64,000 nucleotides of DNA from Cognatundibacterium squillarum (GTDB taxonomy: Bacteria > Pseudomonadota > Gammaproteobacteria > Burkholderiales > Burkholderiaceae_D): contig NZ_BMYU01000011.1 of assembly GCF_014652435.1 (NCBI RefSeq), forward strand, positions 62,001 to 126,000, read 5' to 3'. The notes below the pieces were generated by a model that saw only the letters and a program-made list of their open reading frames with translations, had not been told where the DNA came from and made no database searches. Positions 1 through 9,313 of the stretch are shown piece after piece (position 1 is the stretch's first letter; each line of letters begins with the position of its first letter). A program made the position numbers and the translations under genes.

Positions 1-785
1 GTGACGACCGGTTGTGCGGCGTTGCCGTTGGCGTTGGCCGGACGGTTCATGCCGCGTGGCAGGCCGAACTGCACCATCAGTTCGTTGTAGGCATTGTCAG
101 CCAGTGTGCGGGACGTTTCCTGCATCACTTTGCCGCGGTTGAATACCACGCGGTCACCGGCGCGGCTGATGATTTTGGTATCCACGCCGGAGCCTGCAGC
201 ACTGAACGCAGCTTTGACTTCAAAGGTTTTGGTATTGATCAGGCTGAAATCAACGACCAGATCCAGCGACAGCGATGCGGTCATAGAATTGCCGTATTGC
301 AGCTGATTGCTTTCCTGACGGAACTGGATATTGCTGACCGTGCCGAACAGCACATAGTCTGCGCCCGGATACATACCCTGTTTGATACGACCGATAATGT
401 CGTAAATTTTTTCCATCGGCTTGCCGACATACGGACGTGCCTGTACCAGATGCACAGCGCCGCCTTTCAGCAATGCACCTTTCAGATCAGCGGTGTAGGT
501 TTTCAGTTCACCGCGGTCAATGTAGGTGTAATAGCCTTCGGCTTCGTAGTAGCTGCTTTCGCTTTTTGCATTGATATTGCCGCGTTGCGAATAGCTGCGG
601 TCGGTTTCACGTTCGCTGTAGCTGCCTTTGACGCTGCTTTTGCTGGAGGCAGCAACCACACGGAAATATTCACTGACTTTTTCTTCATAAGTCAGATCGG
701 TCACGGCGATTTTCGGCTCTGCAGCCCATGCGCTGAGGCTGGACATCGCCAGCACGGCGGCACTGATAAAGTATCTGCGTTTCAT
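1..785 (-). CDS. Secreted protein of an LpoB/YcfL cluster (3' end outside window)
   Basis: The reading frame is open from an ATG at 785 to the left edge, giving at least 261 residues; the C-terminus is missing. The N-terminus (MKRRYFISAAVLAMSS, then SAWA) is a type I signal peptide, so the product is probably periplasmic. The mature start reads KIAVTDLTYEEKV, like the opening strand of CsgG/LpoB-type domains. A Ser/Tyr/Glu-rich stretch (about residues 45-90) follows, then a domain with GADYVLFGTVSNI, again like CsgG-family folds. It lies 22 bases after the lpoB-like gene and is probably co-transcribed with it. The fold assignment is inference from short motifs, and I recognise no specific function. 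Confidence 0.72.
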   Translation of the reverse strand, partial: MKRRYFISAAVLAMSSLSAWAAEPKIAVTDLTYEEKVSEYFRVVAASSKSSVKGSYSERETDRSYSQRGNINAKSESSYYEAEGYYTYIDRGELKTYTADLKGALLKGGAVHLVQARPYVGKPMEKIYDIIGRIKQGMYPGADYVLFGTVSNIQFRQESNQLQYGNSMTASLSLDLVVDFSLINTKTFEVKAAFSAAGSGVDTKIISRAGDRVVFNRGKVMQETSRTLADNAYNELMVQFGLPRGMNRPANANGNAAQPVV

Positions 786-807
786 CGTTTTCCTTTACGC
801 CGTTTAA

Positions 808-1422
808 TCAGCGTTTAGAGGTTTTACGGATTTCTTTTTCATCCTGCCATTCGATCGTGCCTTCCTGCACGTCGTACAGTTTCAGCGTCATTTTGTAGAA
901 CACGTCTTTGGTATTGGCGTTTTGCTTCACGATGGAAACGATTTCACCTTCCAGTGCGTATTTTGCCGCTGCCATCTGACCGATTTTTGCTTTGCCTTCA
1001 TTTTTGTACAGGCCGCTCTGGTTCTGACGCTGCAGCTCATCCACGCCTTGCTGCATTTCATCTGCACTGCGGGTGAATTTCACTTTACGGCTTTTGATCA
1101 GCGCGGTCTGAATACTGTTCATGATCGATTTGGTATCGATGTATTCAGAGGTTTTGTTACGTACGCCGCCCAGTGTCAGGGTAGGACGGTTCGCCAGTAC
1201 CGGATCTTCCAGCAGCGAGCCAACCATTTTTTCTGCGATCATTTGCAGGTCGGTGGAACCGAATTCATTGGTCACGGTTTCAACGGCTTTGTTATCACCA
1301 TAGCTGACCTGACGCGCAAGGCTCACGGTAGGCTGGGACAGTTTGGTCTGGCAACCGGTCAGGGCGGCACCGGCAACAGCGATAACGCAGGCTGCTTTGG
1401 CAAATGCTTTTACGTGTTTCAT
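808..1422 (-). CDS. lpoB: LpoB-like penicillin-binding-protein activator lipoprotein
   Basis: 204 residues with a lipoprotein signal and the lipobox LTGC at residues 21-24, so Cys24 should be lipidated. The body has the LpoB pattern: a DLQMIAEKMVGSLL helix, then strands RPTLTLGGVRNKTSEYIDT and a C-terminal ALEGEIVSIVKQN / YKMTLKLYDVQEGTIEW block. In Escherichia coli LpoB spans the periplasm from the outer membrane and activates the synthase PBP1B; here that role is inferred from family and neighbours. The following YcfL-like gene copies the E. coli ycfL-lpoB pairing, although on this strand the YcfL-like gene comes first. No PBP gene lies in the window. Confidence 0.85.
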   Translation of the reverse strand: MKHVKAFAKAACVIAVAGAALTGCQTKLSQPTVSLARQVSYGDNKAVETVTNEFGSTDLQMIAEKMVGSLLEDPVLANRPTLTLGGVRNKTSEYIDTKSIMNSIQTALIKSRKVKFTRSADEMQQGVDELQRQNQSGLYKNEGKAKIGQMAAAKYALEGEIVSIVKQNANTKDVFYKMTLKLYDVQEGTIEWQDEKEIRKTSKR

Positions 1423-1461
1423 CGTTTTTCCTTATTCTGAATATTTCAATTAATTTTCTGA

Positions 1462-1857
1462 TCAGCGTGGCTCTGCGCTCATTTCAATTTTGAAATCAGC
1501 TGCTTGCGGGCCAGGCGCGGTGCTGCGGATGAACTGGCTCTGACGACCCAGCATCATCAGCGGTTTCCAGACTTCACCGTCGCCCACTTGCATGCCGGAC
1601 ACATCCAGCCAGCGGAAGCGGTAATACACGCGCACGTCTTTGTCGATCATGCTTTGCAGTTCAGCCTGCACCACCATCACATCATTTTTACGCTGCGAAC
1701 GCAGATCCACAACCTGCACGCCTTCCAGTGTGCCGCGTACGAGCATTTTGGAAGCGATGCCCGGAGAAATCGCATTCGGAATATCCGCTGCGGCTGCCGG
1801 AACAGCCTGCAGTGCGCCCGCTACAGCGGCGACCATCAGTAATGTTTTGAATTTCAT
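1462..1857 (-). CDS. YcfL-like DUF1425 protein
   Basis: 131 residues with a cleavable signal peptide (MKFKTLLMVAAVAGALQAVP, cleavage near AAAA at about residue 24). There is no lipobox cysteine, unlike many YcfL lipoproteins. The mature part contains VVDLRSQRKNDVMVVQAELQ and YRFRWLDVSGMQV, the beta-sandwich pattern of DUF1425. It sits between the 500-residue lipoprotein gene and the LpoB-like gene with short spacers (19 and 39 bases), so it is probably in one operon. Its biochemical role is unknown; linkage to LpoB suggests a part in cell-wall or envelope assembly. Confidence 0.82.
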   Translation of the reverse strand: MKFKTLLMVAAVAGALQAVPAAAADIPNAISPGIASKMLVRGTLEGVQVVDLRSQRKNDVMVVQAELQSMIDKDVRVYYRFRWLDVSGMQVGDGEVWKPLMMLGRQSQFIRSTAPGPQAADFKIEMSAEPR

Positions 1858-1876
1858 GGTTCAGTCCTGTTCTGAA

Positions 1877-3379
1877 TTAATTGGTTTTCACCGCCGCACC
1901 GCTCGTCGCGGTGTTTGATTTCGCCTTGGCTGGCTTTTTAGCTGCCGGTTTGGTTTCCGTTGCAGTGGCTGCCGCTGGTTTGGTTTCCAGTTGCGCAACC
2001 GGTGTCACGTTACCGAACTTCGCCAGATCGCCGACATAGGTTTTGTTGTTATACAAACGCACCGGCACCACCAGATAACGGCCATCGACGGTGATATGGC
2101 TGACATCACCCGGACGACCGGTAAAGTTGACATCATACTCACCCGGTGGCAGGAATGCACGGGCGATGAACACACGCTCCGGCAGACTGCGCCACAGACG
2201 GTCATCCGCAGGGCCTTCGGTCGCAGCGACTGCAATATTCGCTGCCAGACCAGCTAAAGGACCAAAGTTTTTATTCACCTGATCCTGCGCCACACCTTTG
2301 ACTACAGCGCGGATTGCAGCGCGGGTATAAATGCCCGGCAGTTCATCTTTCAGTGCGCGGCGTGCCATCACGTTGAAGTCGGTAACCAGTGCCGTTGGCA
2401 ACGCTTTATCGCCGACGCGGATGGTGCTGATTACCGGCGCATCCGGATCAGGATAAATCACCGGAAATGCGAACGAAGCGGTGATCAGACCACGTCCGGT
2501 CGGAATCGGGAATTGCAGTTTTTTCGACTGACGTGCAGGCGAGTTACCGGCTTCCACTACGAACAGCACGTCAGTCACGCCTTTCTGACGACGGAAACTG
2601 GTACGCTGATCCAGACCTTTGAGGCCGTCTTCCAGTACCGGCAGATCAGGACGCAGTTCAATCGCTTTACGGTAACCCGGCGCTGCCAGGCCAGGTTCAT
2701 TCAGTGCTTCGTACACGAAACCGGCCAGATAGTGGCTGAGTGCATTCTGATAACCGTTTTTCAGTTTCAGCACTTCCGGATCATTCAGAGTTTCTACCGG
2801 ATAACCATTGAGTTCTTTATTGCCGGTGGTCACGCCTTTGGATTTGGCTTCTTCTTCCGCTGCCACGGTTTCTTTGGCGCGGAATTCCGCAATCACGGCT
2901 TCGCGTTCATGCGTACGTTTGATATCGACGCGAGCATTGTCCAGATCACCCAGATTGATGCGGTCCATCGCCATGCGCGTAGTCAGCATGACTTTTTCAT
3001 AGTCCTGACCTTCGTAATCGCGGGTGGCGTCGCCGAGGAAAGTCGCCGAAATCTGGCTCATCACTTTCTGTGGATTGGACTTCACGTTTTCTTCCCATTC
3101 TTTGACTTTCGCATCAGAAATGGTCAGCGCATTCAAACTGTCCTGATAACGCTTACCGATGCGCATCAGTTCGCCTTTTTCCAGATTCAGCAAAAAGTCT
3201 TCTGCATTTTTTCCTTGTGTCTGCGCTTCGATTTGCGCAATTGCTTCATCGATCTGGCCGGTCTTGGCAACGGCCAGCGACTGCGACACTTTGCTGTCAT
3301 GGGTTTGAGTGGTTACGCAACCGGTCAGGGCAATTGCTGCCGCCAGCGGCGTCAGTCTGAGCAGGGAGATAGGCTTCAT
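1877..3379 (-). CDS. COG3014-type outer-envelope lipoprotein
   Basis: 500 residues from the ATG at 3379. An in-frame TTG at 3439 would add 20 residues ahead of a complete lipoprotein signal and lies only about 14 bases from a TATAAT-like box, so the ATG is preferred. Lipobox LTGC is at residues 18-21. Residues about 30-270 are helical and TPR-like (for example LAGFVYEALNEPGLAAPGYRKAIEL). A beta-rich C-terminal half follows, then an Ala/Lys/Thr-rich tail. The family is usually found with LpoB- and YcfL-like genes, as here. This is the first gene of the cluster and probably nearest its promoter. The function is not known. Confidence 0.82.
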   Translation of the reverse strand: MKPISLLRLTPLAAAIALTGCVTTQTHDSKVSQSLAVAKTGQIDEAIAQIEAQTQGKNAEDFLLNLEKGELMRIGKRYQDSLNALTISDAKVKEWEENVKSNPQKVMSQISATFLGDATRDYEGQDYEKVMLTTRMAMDRINLGDLDNARVDIKRTHEREAVIAEFRAKETVAAEEEAKSKGVTTGNKELNGYPVETLNDPEVLKLKNGYQNALSHYLAGFVYEALNEPGLAAPGYRKAIELRPDLPVLEDGLKGLDQRTSFRRQKGVTDVLFVVEAGNSPARQSKKLQFPIPTGRGLITASFAFPVIYPDPDAPVISTIRVGDKALPTALVTDFNVMARRALKDELPGIYTRAAIRAVVKGVAQDQVNKNFGPLAGLAANIAVAATEGPADDRLWRSLPERVFIARAFLPPGEYDVNFTGRPGDVSHITVDGRYLVVPVRLYNNKTYVGDLAKFGNVTPVAQLETKPAAATATETKPAAKKPAKAKSNTATSGAAVKTN

Positions 3380-3452
3380 AGTGAAATGTGGGAAAGGATC
3401 ATTCGGAGCGACTTCCGGCAACTGCGATACCGGAATCAAAAATCAATCCCGC

Positions 3453-3458
3453 ATTATA
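3453..3458 (-). promoter_or_regulatory. Candidate -10 box for the LpoB-cluster operon
   Basis: On the minus strand these six bases read TATAAT, a perfect sigma-70 -10 hexamer, 73 bases before the ATG of the 500-residue lipoprotein gene. No good -35 lies at 16-18 bases; a TTGAAA occurs but only 13 bases upstream. The call rests on the -10 match and the position in an AT-rich gap. Confidence 0.4.
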
Positions 3459-3506
3459 AAGTTGCATACACTTTCAATTATTGAAACAAATGCAATTAGA
3501 TAGATG

Positions 3507-3526
3507 AATTTGTAATAATTTGTAAT
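3507..3526. repeat. Tandem 10-bp direct repeat
   Basis: Two perfect adjacent copies of AATTTGTAAT lie upstream of the candidate promoter of the minus-strand lipoprotein operon, about 50-75 bases from its -10 box. This could be a pair of operator half-sites or an AT-rich upstream element, but could also be chance in AT-rich DNA. Confidence 0.6.
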
Positions 3527-3581
3527 AGGCTTAACTTTTCGCAGACCTGTGCGTGGCGTCCGTGCGACATCGCTGTTCCGC

Positions 3582-4556
3582 TCAGCGTGCGGAAGTCACC
3601 GCCAGACTGTAGCAATCCGCATCATCCGGCGCTGCCATCAGCCAGCGTTCAATTTGCCACATCAGATCGGGCAGGCGCGAACGTTCGCCGGTATGAAAGC
3701 CGTGGTCTGCTCCGGCATACTCGCAAACCCGCCATAAACGCTGACGCGCAGGACTTAAGTTTTGTTGCAATTTTCTGCGCGCATCGTCAGGAATTAAGCC
3801 GTCTGCGCCGCCATACGCCCAGAAAACCGGCACAGTGATTTGTTCCAGCAGAGCAAGATGCGATACCGCCGCCAGTTCTGACCAGTAACGCCAGCTGCGG
3901 CCGTGAATACGCGCCGCATCCGGATCGGCCGGTGGCTCACGCAAGCGTCCCTGCAGCGTACGCCAGCCTGCGCGCATATGCGGATATCGCTGCGCCAGCG
4001 CCTGATAGGTTTCCAGCGCACCGGAACCGCTGTGCGACAACAGAATCACCTGTGTCAGCTCTGGCACAGCGGGAGCCAGTCCGGCCACCACTTCTGCCCC
4101 TTCCGAAATTCCCATCAGAATCACGCGGCGCGGACGTTGCGGCGCCTGCTGCAACTGACTGCGTATCCATGCCTGCTGATCGGCCAGCCAGACCGACCAG
4201 TGATCCTGCCGGATGAAGTCATCGCTGCACTGTTTGCCATCGTCAGCGGGCGCAATACCGCGCTTTTGCAGGATGAAAAAGCGGGTCAGGCCGGATTCGC
4301 CTTCCAGCCCGCGAAAATACGCAGGCAGAAACGCCTGCAATCCGGCACAACCGGAGCCCGCCACCACAAAAATCCAGTTTTCCGGCAACACCGGATGCGG
4401 CTGACCTTTGCTGAAGCTGTAGCTCCACGCCTGCGCACCGTCCGGCAGCCGGAACAGTTTTTCCTCAACCTGCTGCGCCTGCCCGCAAACAGCCAGCGCC
4501 AGCCCTGCGAAGAAGGCGGCACAGCGTAACCACAGCGGATTCTCAGAAAAAGGCAT
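3582..4556 (-). CDS. Secreted alpha/beta-hydrolase
   Basis: 324 residues with an N-terminal signal peptide (hydrophobic residues about 11-27). The nucleophile elbow is GISEG at residues 149-153, making Ser151 the likely catalytic serine. A strand ending in FWAYGGADGLIPDD could supply the acid and ADHGFH near the C-terminus the histidine. Paired cysteines (70, 110 and others) fit a periplasmic protein. The substrate cannot be read from sequence; the overall shape is that of dienelactone-hydrolase or esterase-like enzymes. It is divergent from tex, which starts 132 bases away. No clear Shine-Dalgarno site precedes the ATG. Confidence 0.8.
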   Translation of the reverse strand: MPFSENPLWLRCAAFFAGLALAVCGQAQQVEEKLFRLPDGAQAWSYSFSKGQPHPVLPENWIFVVAGSGCAGLQAFLPAYFRGLEGESGLTRFFILQKRGIAPADDGKQCSDDFIRQDHWSVWLADQQAWIRSQLQQAPQRPRRVILMGISEGAEVVAGLAPAVPELTQVILLSHSGSGALETYQALAQRYPHMRAGWRTLQGRLREPPADPDAARIHGRSWRYWSELAAVSHLALLEQITVPVFWAYGGADGLIPDDARRKLQQNLSPARQRLWRVCEYAGADHGFHTGERSRLPDLMWQIERWLMAAPDDADCYSLAVTSAR

Positions 4557-4688
4557 CGTTGTTAACAGAAAGTATCGGAAAGACAGGCGGATATCCGGTT
4601 CTAGCCCGACAAAGGGCTGGTGTCAAGACTGGTAAGTCGCGCCAATTTGCGTATCATCAGCGCCTTCATTGCACTGGAAAACCGATTT

Positions 4689-7037
4689 ATGTTGCCTTCT
4701 ATCGAACAAAGACTTGCTGTTGAACTCGCCGCCCGCCCGAATCAGGTTGCGGCAGCTATCGGGCTGCTGGACGAAGGCGCGACCGTGCCGTTTATTGCGC
4801 GTTACCGTAAAGAAGTGACCGGCGGGCTGGACGACACCCAGTTGCGTACGCTGGAAGAGCGCCTGCGCTATCTGCGCGAGCTGGAAGACCGCCGCGCCAC
4901 CATCATCGGCTCGATTGAAGAGCAAGGCAAAATGACGCCGGAACTGTTGCAAGCGATTTCGCTGGCAGAAGATAAAACCCTGCTGGAAGACCTGTACCTG
5001 CCGTACAAACCGAAACGCCGCACCAAGGCGCAGATCGCAGTGGAAGCCGGTCTGCTGCCGCTGGCAGAAAGTTTGCTGAGCCAGCCGGAACTGGTACCGG
5101 AAGAGGAAGCCGCCAAATACCTGAAACCGGCCTTCACCGGCGCGAACGGCGATAATCCCGGCGTGGCCGATGCGAAAGCCGCACTGGACGGCGCACGTCA
5201 GATTCTGATGGAAAAATTCGCGGAAGACGCCAGCCTGCTGGCAGCGCTGCGCGAATACATGAATGAACACGGCATCGTCGAATCCAAAGTCATCGAAGGC
5301 AAGGAAGATGCCGGTGAAAAATTCACCGATTATTTCGATTACAGCGAAACTCTGCACACTATTCCTTCGCACCGCGCACTGGCGCTGTTCCGTGGCCGCC
5401 GTGAAGAAATCCTGAATGTCAGTCTGCGTCTGGATACCGAAGAAGAAAAACCGAAATGGGATGCACCGCTGAATCCTTGCGAAGGCCGCATCGCCAGCCA
5501 TTTCGGCATCAGTCAGAAAGGTCGTCCGGCCGATAAATGGCTGGCCGACACCGTGCGCTGGGCATGGCGCGTGAAAGTCTTCATGCATCTGGAAACCGAA
5601 CTGATGGGCAAGTTGCGTGAAGAAGCCGAAGCCGAAGCGATCCGCGTTTTCGCCCGCAATCTGAAAGATTTGCTGCTGGCAGCACCAGCCGGCCCGCGTG
5701 CAACGCTGGGGCTGGATCCGGGCTTGCGTACCGGTGTGAAAGTGGCGGTGGTCGATGCCACCGGTAAAGTGGTGGATACCACCGCGATTTATCCGCATGC
5801 ACCGCGCAATGACTGGGAAGGTTCGCTGCACGTGCTGGCACAACTGGCGCGCAAACATCAGGTCTCGCTGATTTCTATCGGTAACGGTACCGCATCGCGT
5901 GAAACCGACAAACTGGCGCAGGATCTGATCAAACGCCATCCGGAACTGGGCATGACCAAGATCGTGGTATCGGAAGCCGGTGCTTCGGTGTATTCCGCAT
6001 CGGAATATGCATCGAAAGAATTGCCGGAACTGGATGTATCGCTGCGCGGTGCGGTATCGATTGCACGCCGTCTGCAGGACCCGCTGGCGGAACTGGTCAA
6101 AATCGATCCGAAATCGATTGGCGTCGGTCAGTATCAGCATGATGTGAGCCAGACCCAGCTGGCGCGTTCGCTGGACGCGGTGGTGGAGGATTGCGTGAAT
6201 GCAGTTGGTGTCGATGTGAATACTGCTTCTGCACCGCTGCTGGCGCGTGTTTCCGGTCTGACAGCCAGTGTGGCACAAAGCATTGTGCATTACCGCGATG
6301 CCAAAGGCATGTTCCAGAGCCGCGCTGATCTGCGCTCGGTACCGCGTCTGGGCGATAAAACCTTTGAACAGGCGGCCGGCTTCCTGCGCATTATGAACGG
6401 CAGCAATCCGCTCGATGCCAGCGGCGTGCATCCGGAATCCTATCCTGTGGTGGAAAAAATTCTGGCGGATATTCAGAAGGATGTGAAAAACGTCATCGGC
6501 GACAGCAGCCTGCTGAAAAAGCTGAATCCGGCAAAATACGCGGATGAACGTTTCGGTGTGCCGACCGTGACCGATATTCTGAAAGAGCTGGATAAACCAG
6601 GCCGCGATCCGCGTCCGGAATTCACCACCGCCACCTTCAAGGAAGGCGTGGAAGAAGTCAAAGATTTACGTCCGGACATGATTCTTGAAGGCGTGGTGAC
6701 TAACGTGGCGGCCTTTGGTGCGTTTGTGGATATCGGCGTGCATCAGGATGGTCTGGTGCATATCTCGGCGCTGTCCGACACCTTCGTCAAAGATCCGCAT
6801 ACCGTGGTCAAAGCCGGTCAGGTGGTTAAAGTGAAAGTGCTGGAAGTGGATGTGAAGCGTAACCGTATCGCGCTGACCATGCGTCTGACCGACAGTGCAC
6901 CGGCCGCCGGCAGCCGTCCTGAACAACGCGGCGACCGTCAGGATGCCAAACGTCTGCAGCAACACCGCGCGCAATCCGGCCGCACCGAAGCACCGTCAAA
7001 TGCAATGGCAGCAGCGTTTGCGAAGCTGAAGCGCTGA
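4689..7037 (+). CDS. tex: Transcription accessory protein Tex
   Basis: 782 residues from the ATG at 4689. A GTG at 4620 would add 23 residues that do not resemble Tex, whose usual start is like [12 protein letters not shown]. Domain order is typical: an N-terminal helical region with [16 protein letters not shown], a YqgF/RNase H-like domain with [18 protein letters not shown], helix-hairpin-helix segments ([15 protein letters not shown], then a [19 protein letters not shown] segment), and a C-terminal S1 RNA-binding domain ([21 protein letters not shown]). Tex binds nucleic acid and the transcription machinery in the cytoplasm. The gene stands alone and ends at a strong terminator. Confidence 0.96.
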   Translation: MLPSIEQRLAVELAARPNQVAAAIGLLDEGATVPFIARYRKEVTGGLDDTQLRTLEERLRYLRELEDRRATIIGSIEEQGKMTPELLQAISLAEDKTLLEDLYLPYKPKRRTKAQIAVEAGLLPLAESLLSQPELVPEEEAAKYLKPAFTGANGDNPGVADAKAALDGARQILMEKFAEDASLLAALREYMNEHGIVESKVIEGKEDAGEKFTDYFDYSETLHTIPSHRALALFRGRREEILNVSLRLDTEEEKPKWDAPLNPCEGRIASHFGISQKGRPADKWLADTVRWAWRVKVFMHLETELMGKLREEAEAEAIRVFARNLKDLLLAAPAGPRATLGLDPGLRTGVKVAVVDATGKVVDTTAIYPHAPRNDWEGSLHVLAQLARKHQVSLISIGNGTASRETDKLAQDLIKRHPELGMTKIVVSEAGASVYSASEYASKELPELDVSLRGAVSIARRLQDPLAELVKIDPKSIGVGQYQHDVSQTQLARSLDAVVEDCVNAVGVDVNTASAPLLARVSGLTASVAQSIVHYRDAKGMFQSRADLRSVPRLGDKTFEQAAGFLRIMNGSNPLDASGVHPESYPVVEKILADIQKDVKNVIGDSSLLKKLNPAKYADERFGVPTVTDILKELDKPGRDPRPEFTTATFKEGVEEVKDLRPDMILEGVVTNVAAFGAFVDIGVHQDGLVHISALSDTFVKDPHTVVKAGQVVKVKVLEVDVKRNRIALTMRLTDSAPAAGSRPEQRGDRQDAKRLQQHRAQSGRTEAPSNAMAAAFAKLKR

Positions 7038-7094
7038 TGTACTGATGCGCTGATCAGCCGGAACGCTGATCTTCAGCGGATTCAGCGAAACATG

Positions 7095-7120
7095 AAAACC
7101 GGGCTGCGGCCCGGTTTTTT
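7095..7120 (+). terminator. Rho-independent terminator of tex
   Basis: AAAACCGGGC pairs perfectly with GCCCGGTTTT around a TGCG loop (stem 7095-7104 and 7109-7118), followed by more T. It lies 58 bases after the tex stop. Confidence 0.93.
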
Positions 7121-7446
7121 ATTGCTCAGGCAAAGCATGTGCTGCTAATTGCATCCCCCGTACTGATCATGACTTGCGTGGTTCCGCCATTCCCGCTTCT
7201 GCCGTCTTACGCCCCCCGAATACCGTGATGGTCAGTGCAAATGCCTGCGGAATTTTTGCTGTGGAAAAGCACTACCTTTTGCACAGGGCGCAGCGTCAGC
7301 CTGAGCCATTCCGTAGTCCTCAGAAAGTAATAAAAACCTGTGCTGTTAAGCCAGTTTTCATCCGGCAATTCCGCATCAAATCAGATACTCCCCCCTGTTT
7401 TCAGAAAAATCGCCTTGTCGTCGGCATGAATGCTGGGGCTTTTGAG

Positions 7447-7462
7447 ATACCCCCGGGGGTAT
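7447..7462. repeat. Perfect 16-bp palindrome with C5G5 core
   Basis: ATACCCCCGGGGGTAT is a perfect palindrome followed directly by a T run to 7467. Without a loop it is a poor terminator; it looks more like a dimeric protein-binding site or a cruciform-forming sequence. It lies about 240 bases upstream of the sigma-54 promoter. What binds it, if anything, is unknown. Confidence 0.7.
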
Positions 7463-7554
7463 TTTTTGGCCATTTTCAGGCATTTCAGGCTGCCGCAGAC
7501 GGCGCTCTGACGGTGTGCGCAGGCGGTGCCAGCCCGCTTCGCTGTGGCATCGCA

Positions 7555-7625
7555 TGTGTCACAGCAGCGTCTCAGCCTGACACAGTTGTCACAGCGCACT
7601 GTTCCGTTTCGTGACACCTGACACA
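7555..7625 (+). promoter_or_regulatory. Upstream activator sites (TGTCACA/TGACACA cluster)
   Basis: Five copies of a short motif lie within 71 bases: TGTGTCACA (7555-7563), TGACACA (7578-7584), TGTCACA (7587-7593), TGACAC (7612-7617) and TGACACA (7619-7625). The second and third form an inverted repeat, TGACA-4-TGTCA. They sit 80-150 bases upstream of the -24/-12 promoter, the usual place for enhancer sites of sigma-54 activators. Binding by the AcoR-type protein encoded at 9788-11791 is inference. Confidence 0.7.
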
Positions 7626-7704
7626 GCGCCATTGCAGCGCAACAAACCCGCCATGTCCGCCGTAACCCTTTATCGTTATTGGGTTTAACGCGATTCCGCA
7701 TGAC

Positions 7705-7720
7705 TGGCACAGCGTTTGCA
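7705..7720 (+). promoter_or_regulatory. Sigma-54 (RpoN) -24/-12 promoter
   Basis: TGGCAC at 7705-7710, five bases, then TTGCA at 7716-7720. The GG and GC doublets are separated by exactly 10 bases, the canonical RpoN geometry. Transcription should start near 7731, giving a leader of about 50 bases to the dehydrogenase start at 7785. Confidence 0.87.
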
Positions 7721-7784
7721 AACTCCTGTTTGTGCACGCAAAACTGCGCTGCCAACCATCACAACAAAACAGGAGACACGCATC

Positions 7785-9305
7785 ATGAATCTGGCCGACA
7801 TCAGCCATCTGGGTATTCAGAATCCGTTCAAATCGCGTTACGACAATTTCATCGGCGGCAAATTTGTTCCGCCGGTGAAAGGCCAGTATTTTGAAAATAT
7901 CAGTCCGGTCATCGGACGTGCGTTTTGTGAAATCGCGCGTTCCACTGAAGACGATATCGAACTGGCGCTGGATGCAGCGCATGCTGCCAAAGCAGCGTGG
8001 GCAAAAACCTCGCCGGCAGAACGCTCCCTGATTCTGAACCGCATCGCTGACCGTATGGAAGCGAATCTGAGTCTGCTGGCAACGGCAGAAACCATTGATA
8101 ACGGCAAGCCTATCCGCGAAACCACGGCGGCCGATATCCCGCTGGCGATTGACCATTTCCGTTATTTCGCCGGTTGTATCCGTGCGCAGGAAGGCACGGT
8201 CGCGCAGATTGATGCGGACACCTATGCTTACCATTTCCATGAACCGCTGGGCGTGGTCGGTCAGATTATTCCGTGGAATTTCCCGATTCTGATGGCGGTC
8301 TGGAAAATGGCACCGGCGCTGGCGGCCGGTAACTGTATCGTACTGAAACCGGCAGAACAGACACCGGCATCCATCATGGTGCTGGTGGAACTGATTCAGG
8401 ATTTACTGCCGCCGGGCGTGCTGAATGTGGTCAATGGTTTCGGTCTGGAAGCCGGTAAACCGCTGGCATCCAGCAAGCGTATCGCCAAGATTGCATTCAC
8501 CGGCGAAACCGGTACCGGCCGCCTGATCATGCAGTATGCGGCGCAAAACCTGATTCCGGTGACACTGGAACTGGGCGGCAAATCGCCGAATATTTTCTTT
8601 GACGATGTGATGGATAAAGACGATGCCTTCTTCGACAAATGTCTGGAAGGATTCGCGATGTTTGCACTGAATCAGGGGGAAGTCTGCACCTGCCCCAGCC
8701 GCGTGCTTGTGCAGGAATCGATTTACGAGCGCTTTATCGAACGCGCGATTGCACGGGTTTCCGCGATCAAACAGGGCAATCCGCTCGATGCCAGCACCAT
8801 GATCGGTGCGCAGGCATCGCAGGAACAGCTGGAGAAAATCCTGTCGTATCTGGAAATCGGCCGTCAGGAAGGCGCTACCGTGCTGACCGGTGGCAAGCGC
8901 AAAGAACTCAGCGGCGATTTTGCCGGCGGTTATTACGTGGAACCGACGATCTTTAAAGGTCACAACAAAATGCGTATCTTCCAGGAAGAAATTTTCGGGC
9001 CTGTGGTATCGGTCACGACCTTCAAAGATGAAGAAGAAGCGCTGCATATCGCCAACGATACGCTGTTTGGTCTGGGCGCCGGTGTCTGGACCCGCGACGG
9101 CAGCCGTGCGTTCCGCGTTGGCCGTGGCATTCAGGCAGGTCGCGTCTGGACTAACTGCTATCACCTGTATCCGGCACATGCGGCATTCGGCGGTTACAAG
9201 CAATCCGGTATCGGCCGCGAAACCCACAAAATGATGCTGGAACATTATCAGCAAACGAAAAATCTGCTGGTCAGCTATAACCCGAATGCACTCGGCTTCT
9301 TCTGA
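7785..9305 (+). CDS. NAD-dependent acetaldehyde-type dehydrogenase
   Basis: 506 residues from the ATG at 7785, preceded by AGGAG at 7771-7775. It belongs to the aldehyde dehydrogenase superfamily, close to ExaC/AcoD/AldB enzymes that oxidise acetaldehyde and related short aldehydes to acids. Visible motifs are PWNFP (163-167), the FTGETGTG turn (238-245) for cofactor, LELGGKSP with general base Glu262, and [11 protein letters not shown] with catalytic Cys301. The neighbouring Cys303 is common in this subgroup. A DUF779 gene follows and an AcoR-type activator gene faces it, an association typical of alcohol, acetoin or aldehyde use. Expression is probably RpoN-dependent. The exact substrate is not certain. 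Confidence 0.94.
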   Translation: MNLADISHLGIQNPFKSRYDNFIGGKFVPPVKGQYFENISPVIGRAFCEIARSTEDDIELALDAAHAAKAAWAKTSPAERSLILNRIADRMEANLSLLATAETIDNGKPIRETTAADIPLAIDHFRYFAGCIRAQEGTVAQIDADTYAYHFHEPLGVVGQIIPWNFPILMAVWKMAPALAAGNCIVLKPAEQTPASIMVLVELIQDLLPPGVLNVVNGFGLEAGKPLASSKRIAKIAFTGETGTGRLIMQYAAQNLIPVTLELGGKSPNIFFDDVMDKDDAFFDKCLEGFAMFALNQGEVCTCPSRVLVQESIYERFIERAIARVSAIKQGNPLDASTMIGAQASQEQLEKILSYLEIGRQEGATVLTGGKRKELSGDFAGGYYVEPTIFKGHNKMRIFQEEIFGPVVSVTTFKDEEEALHIANDTLFGLGAGVWTRDGSRAFRVGRGIQAGRVWTNCYHLYPAHAAFGGYKQSGIGRETHKMMLEHYQQTKNLLVSYNPNALGFF

Positions 9306-9313
9306 TCTGCTGC

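Larger units (their letters stand above)
7121..7784 (+). other. Long regulatory spacer before the aldehyde dehydrogenase gene
   Basis: 664 bases without a convincing gene; the open frames here start poorly and have no recognisable product. It holds a 16-bp GC palindrome (7447-7462), a cluster of TGTCACA/TGACACA words (7555-7625), a sigma-54 promoter (7705-7720) and an AGGAG ribosome site (7771-7775). The first 300 bases show nothing I can name. Confidence 0.7.

Noticed and set aside
4623-6431. 602-codon open frame antisense to tex
   Set aside because: The tex protein is clearly conserved throughout. The antisense frame is rich in His, Gln, Arg and Phe, as expected from the mirror of strongly biased codons, and has no recognisable domain.
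7174-7614. 146-codon plus-strand frame before the aldehyde dehydrogenase
   Set aside because: It crosses the palindrome and activator sites, its composition is unlike neighbouring genes and no domain is visible.
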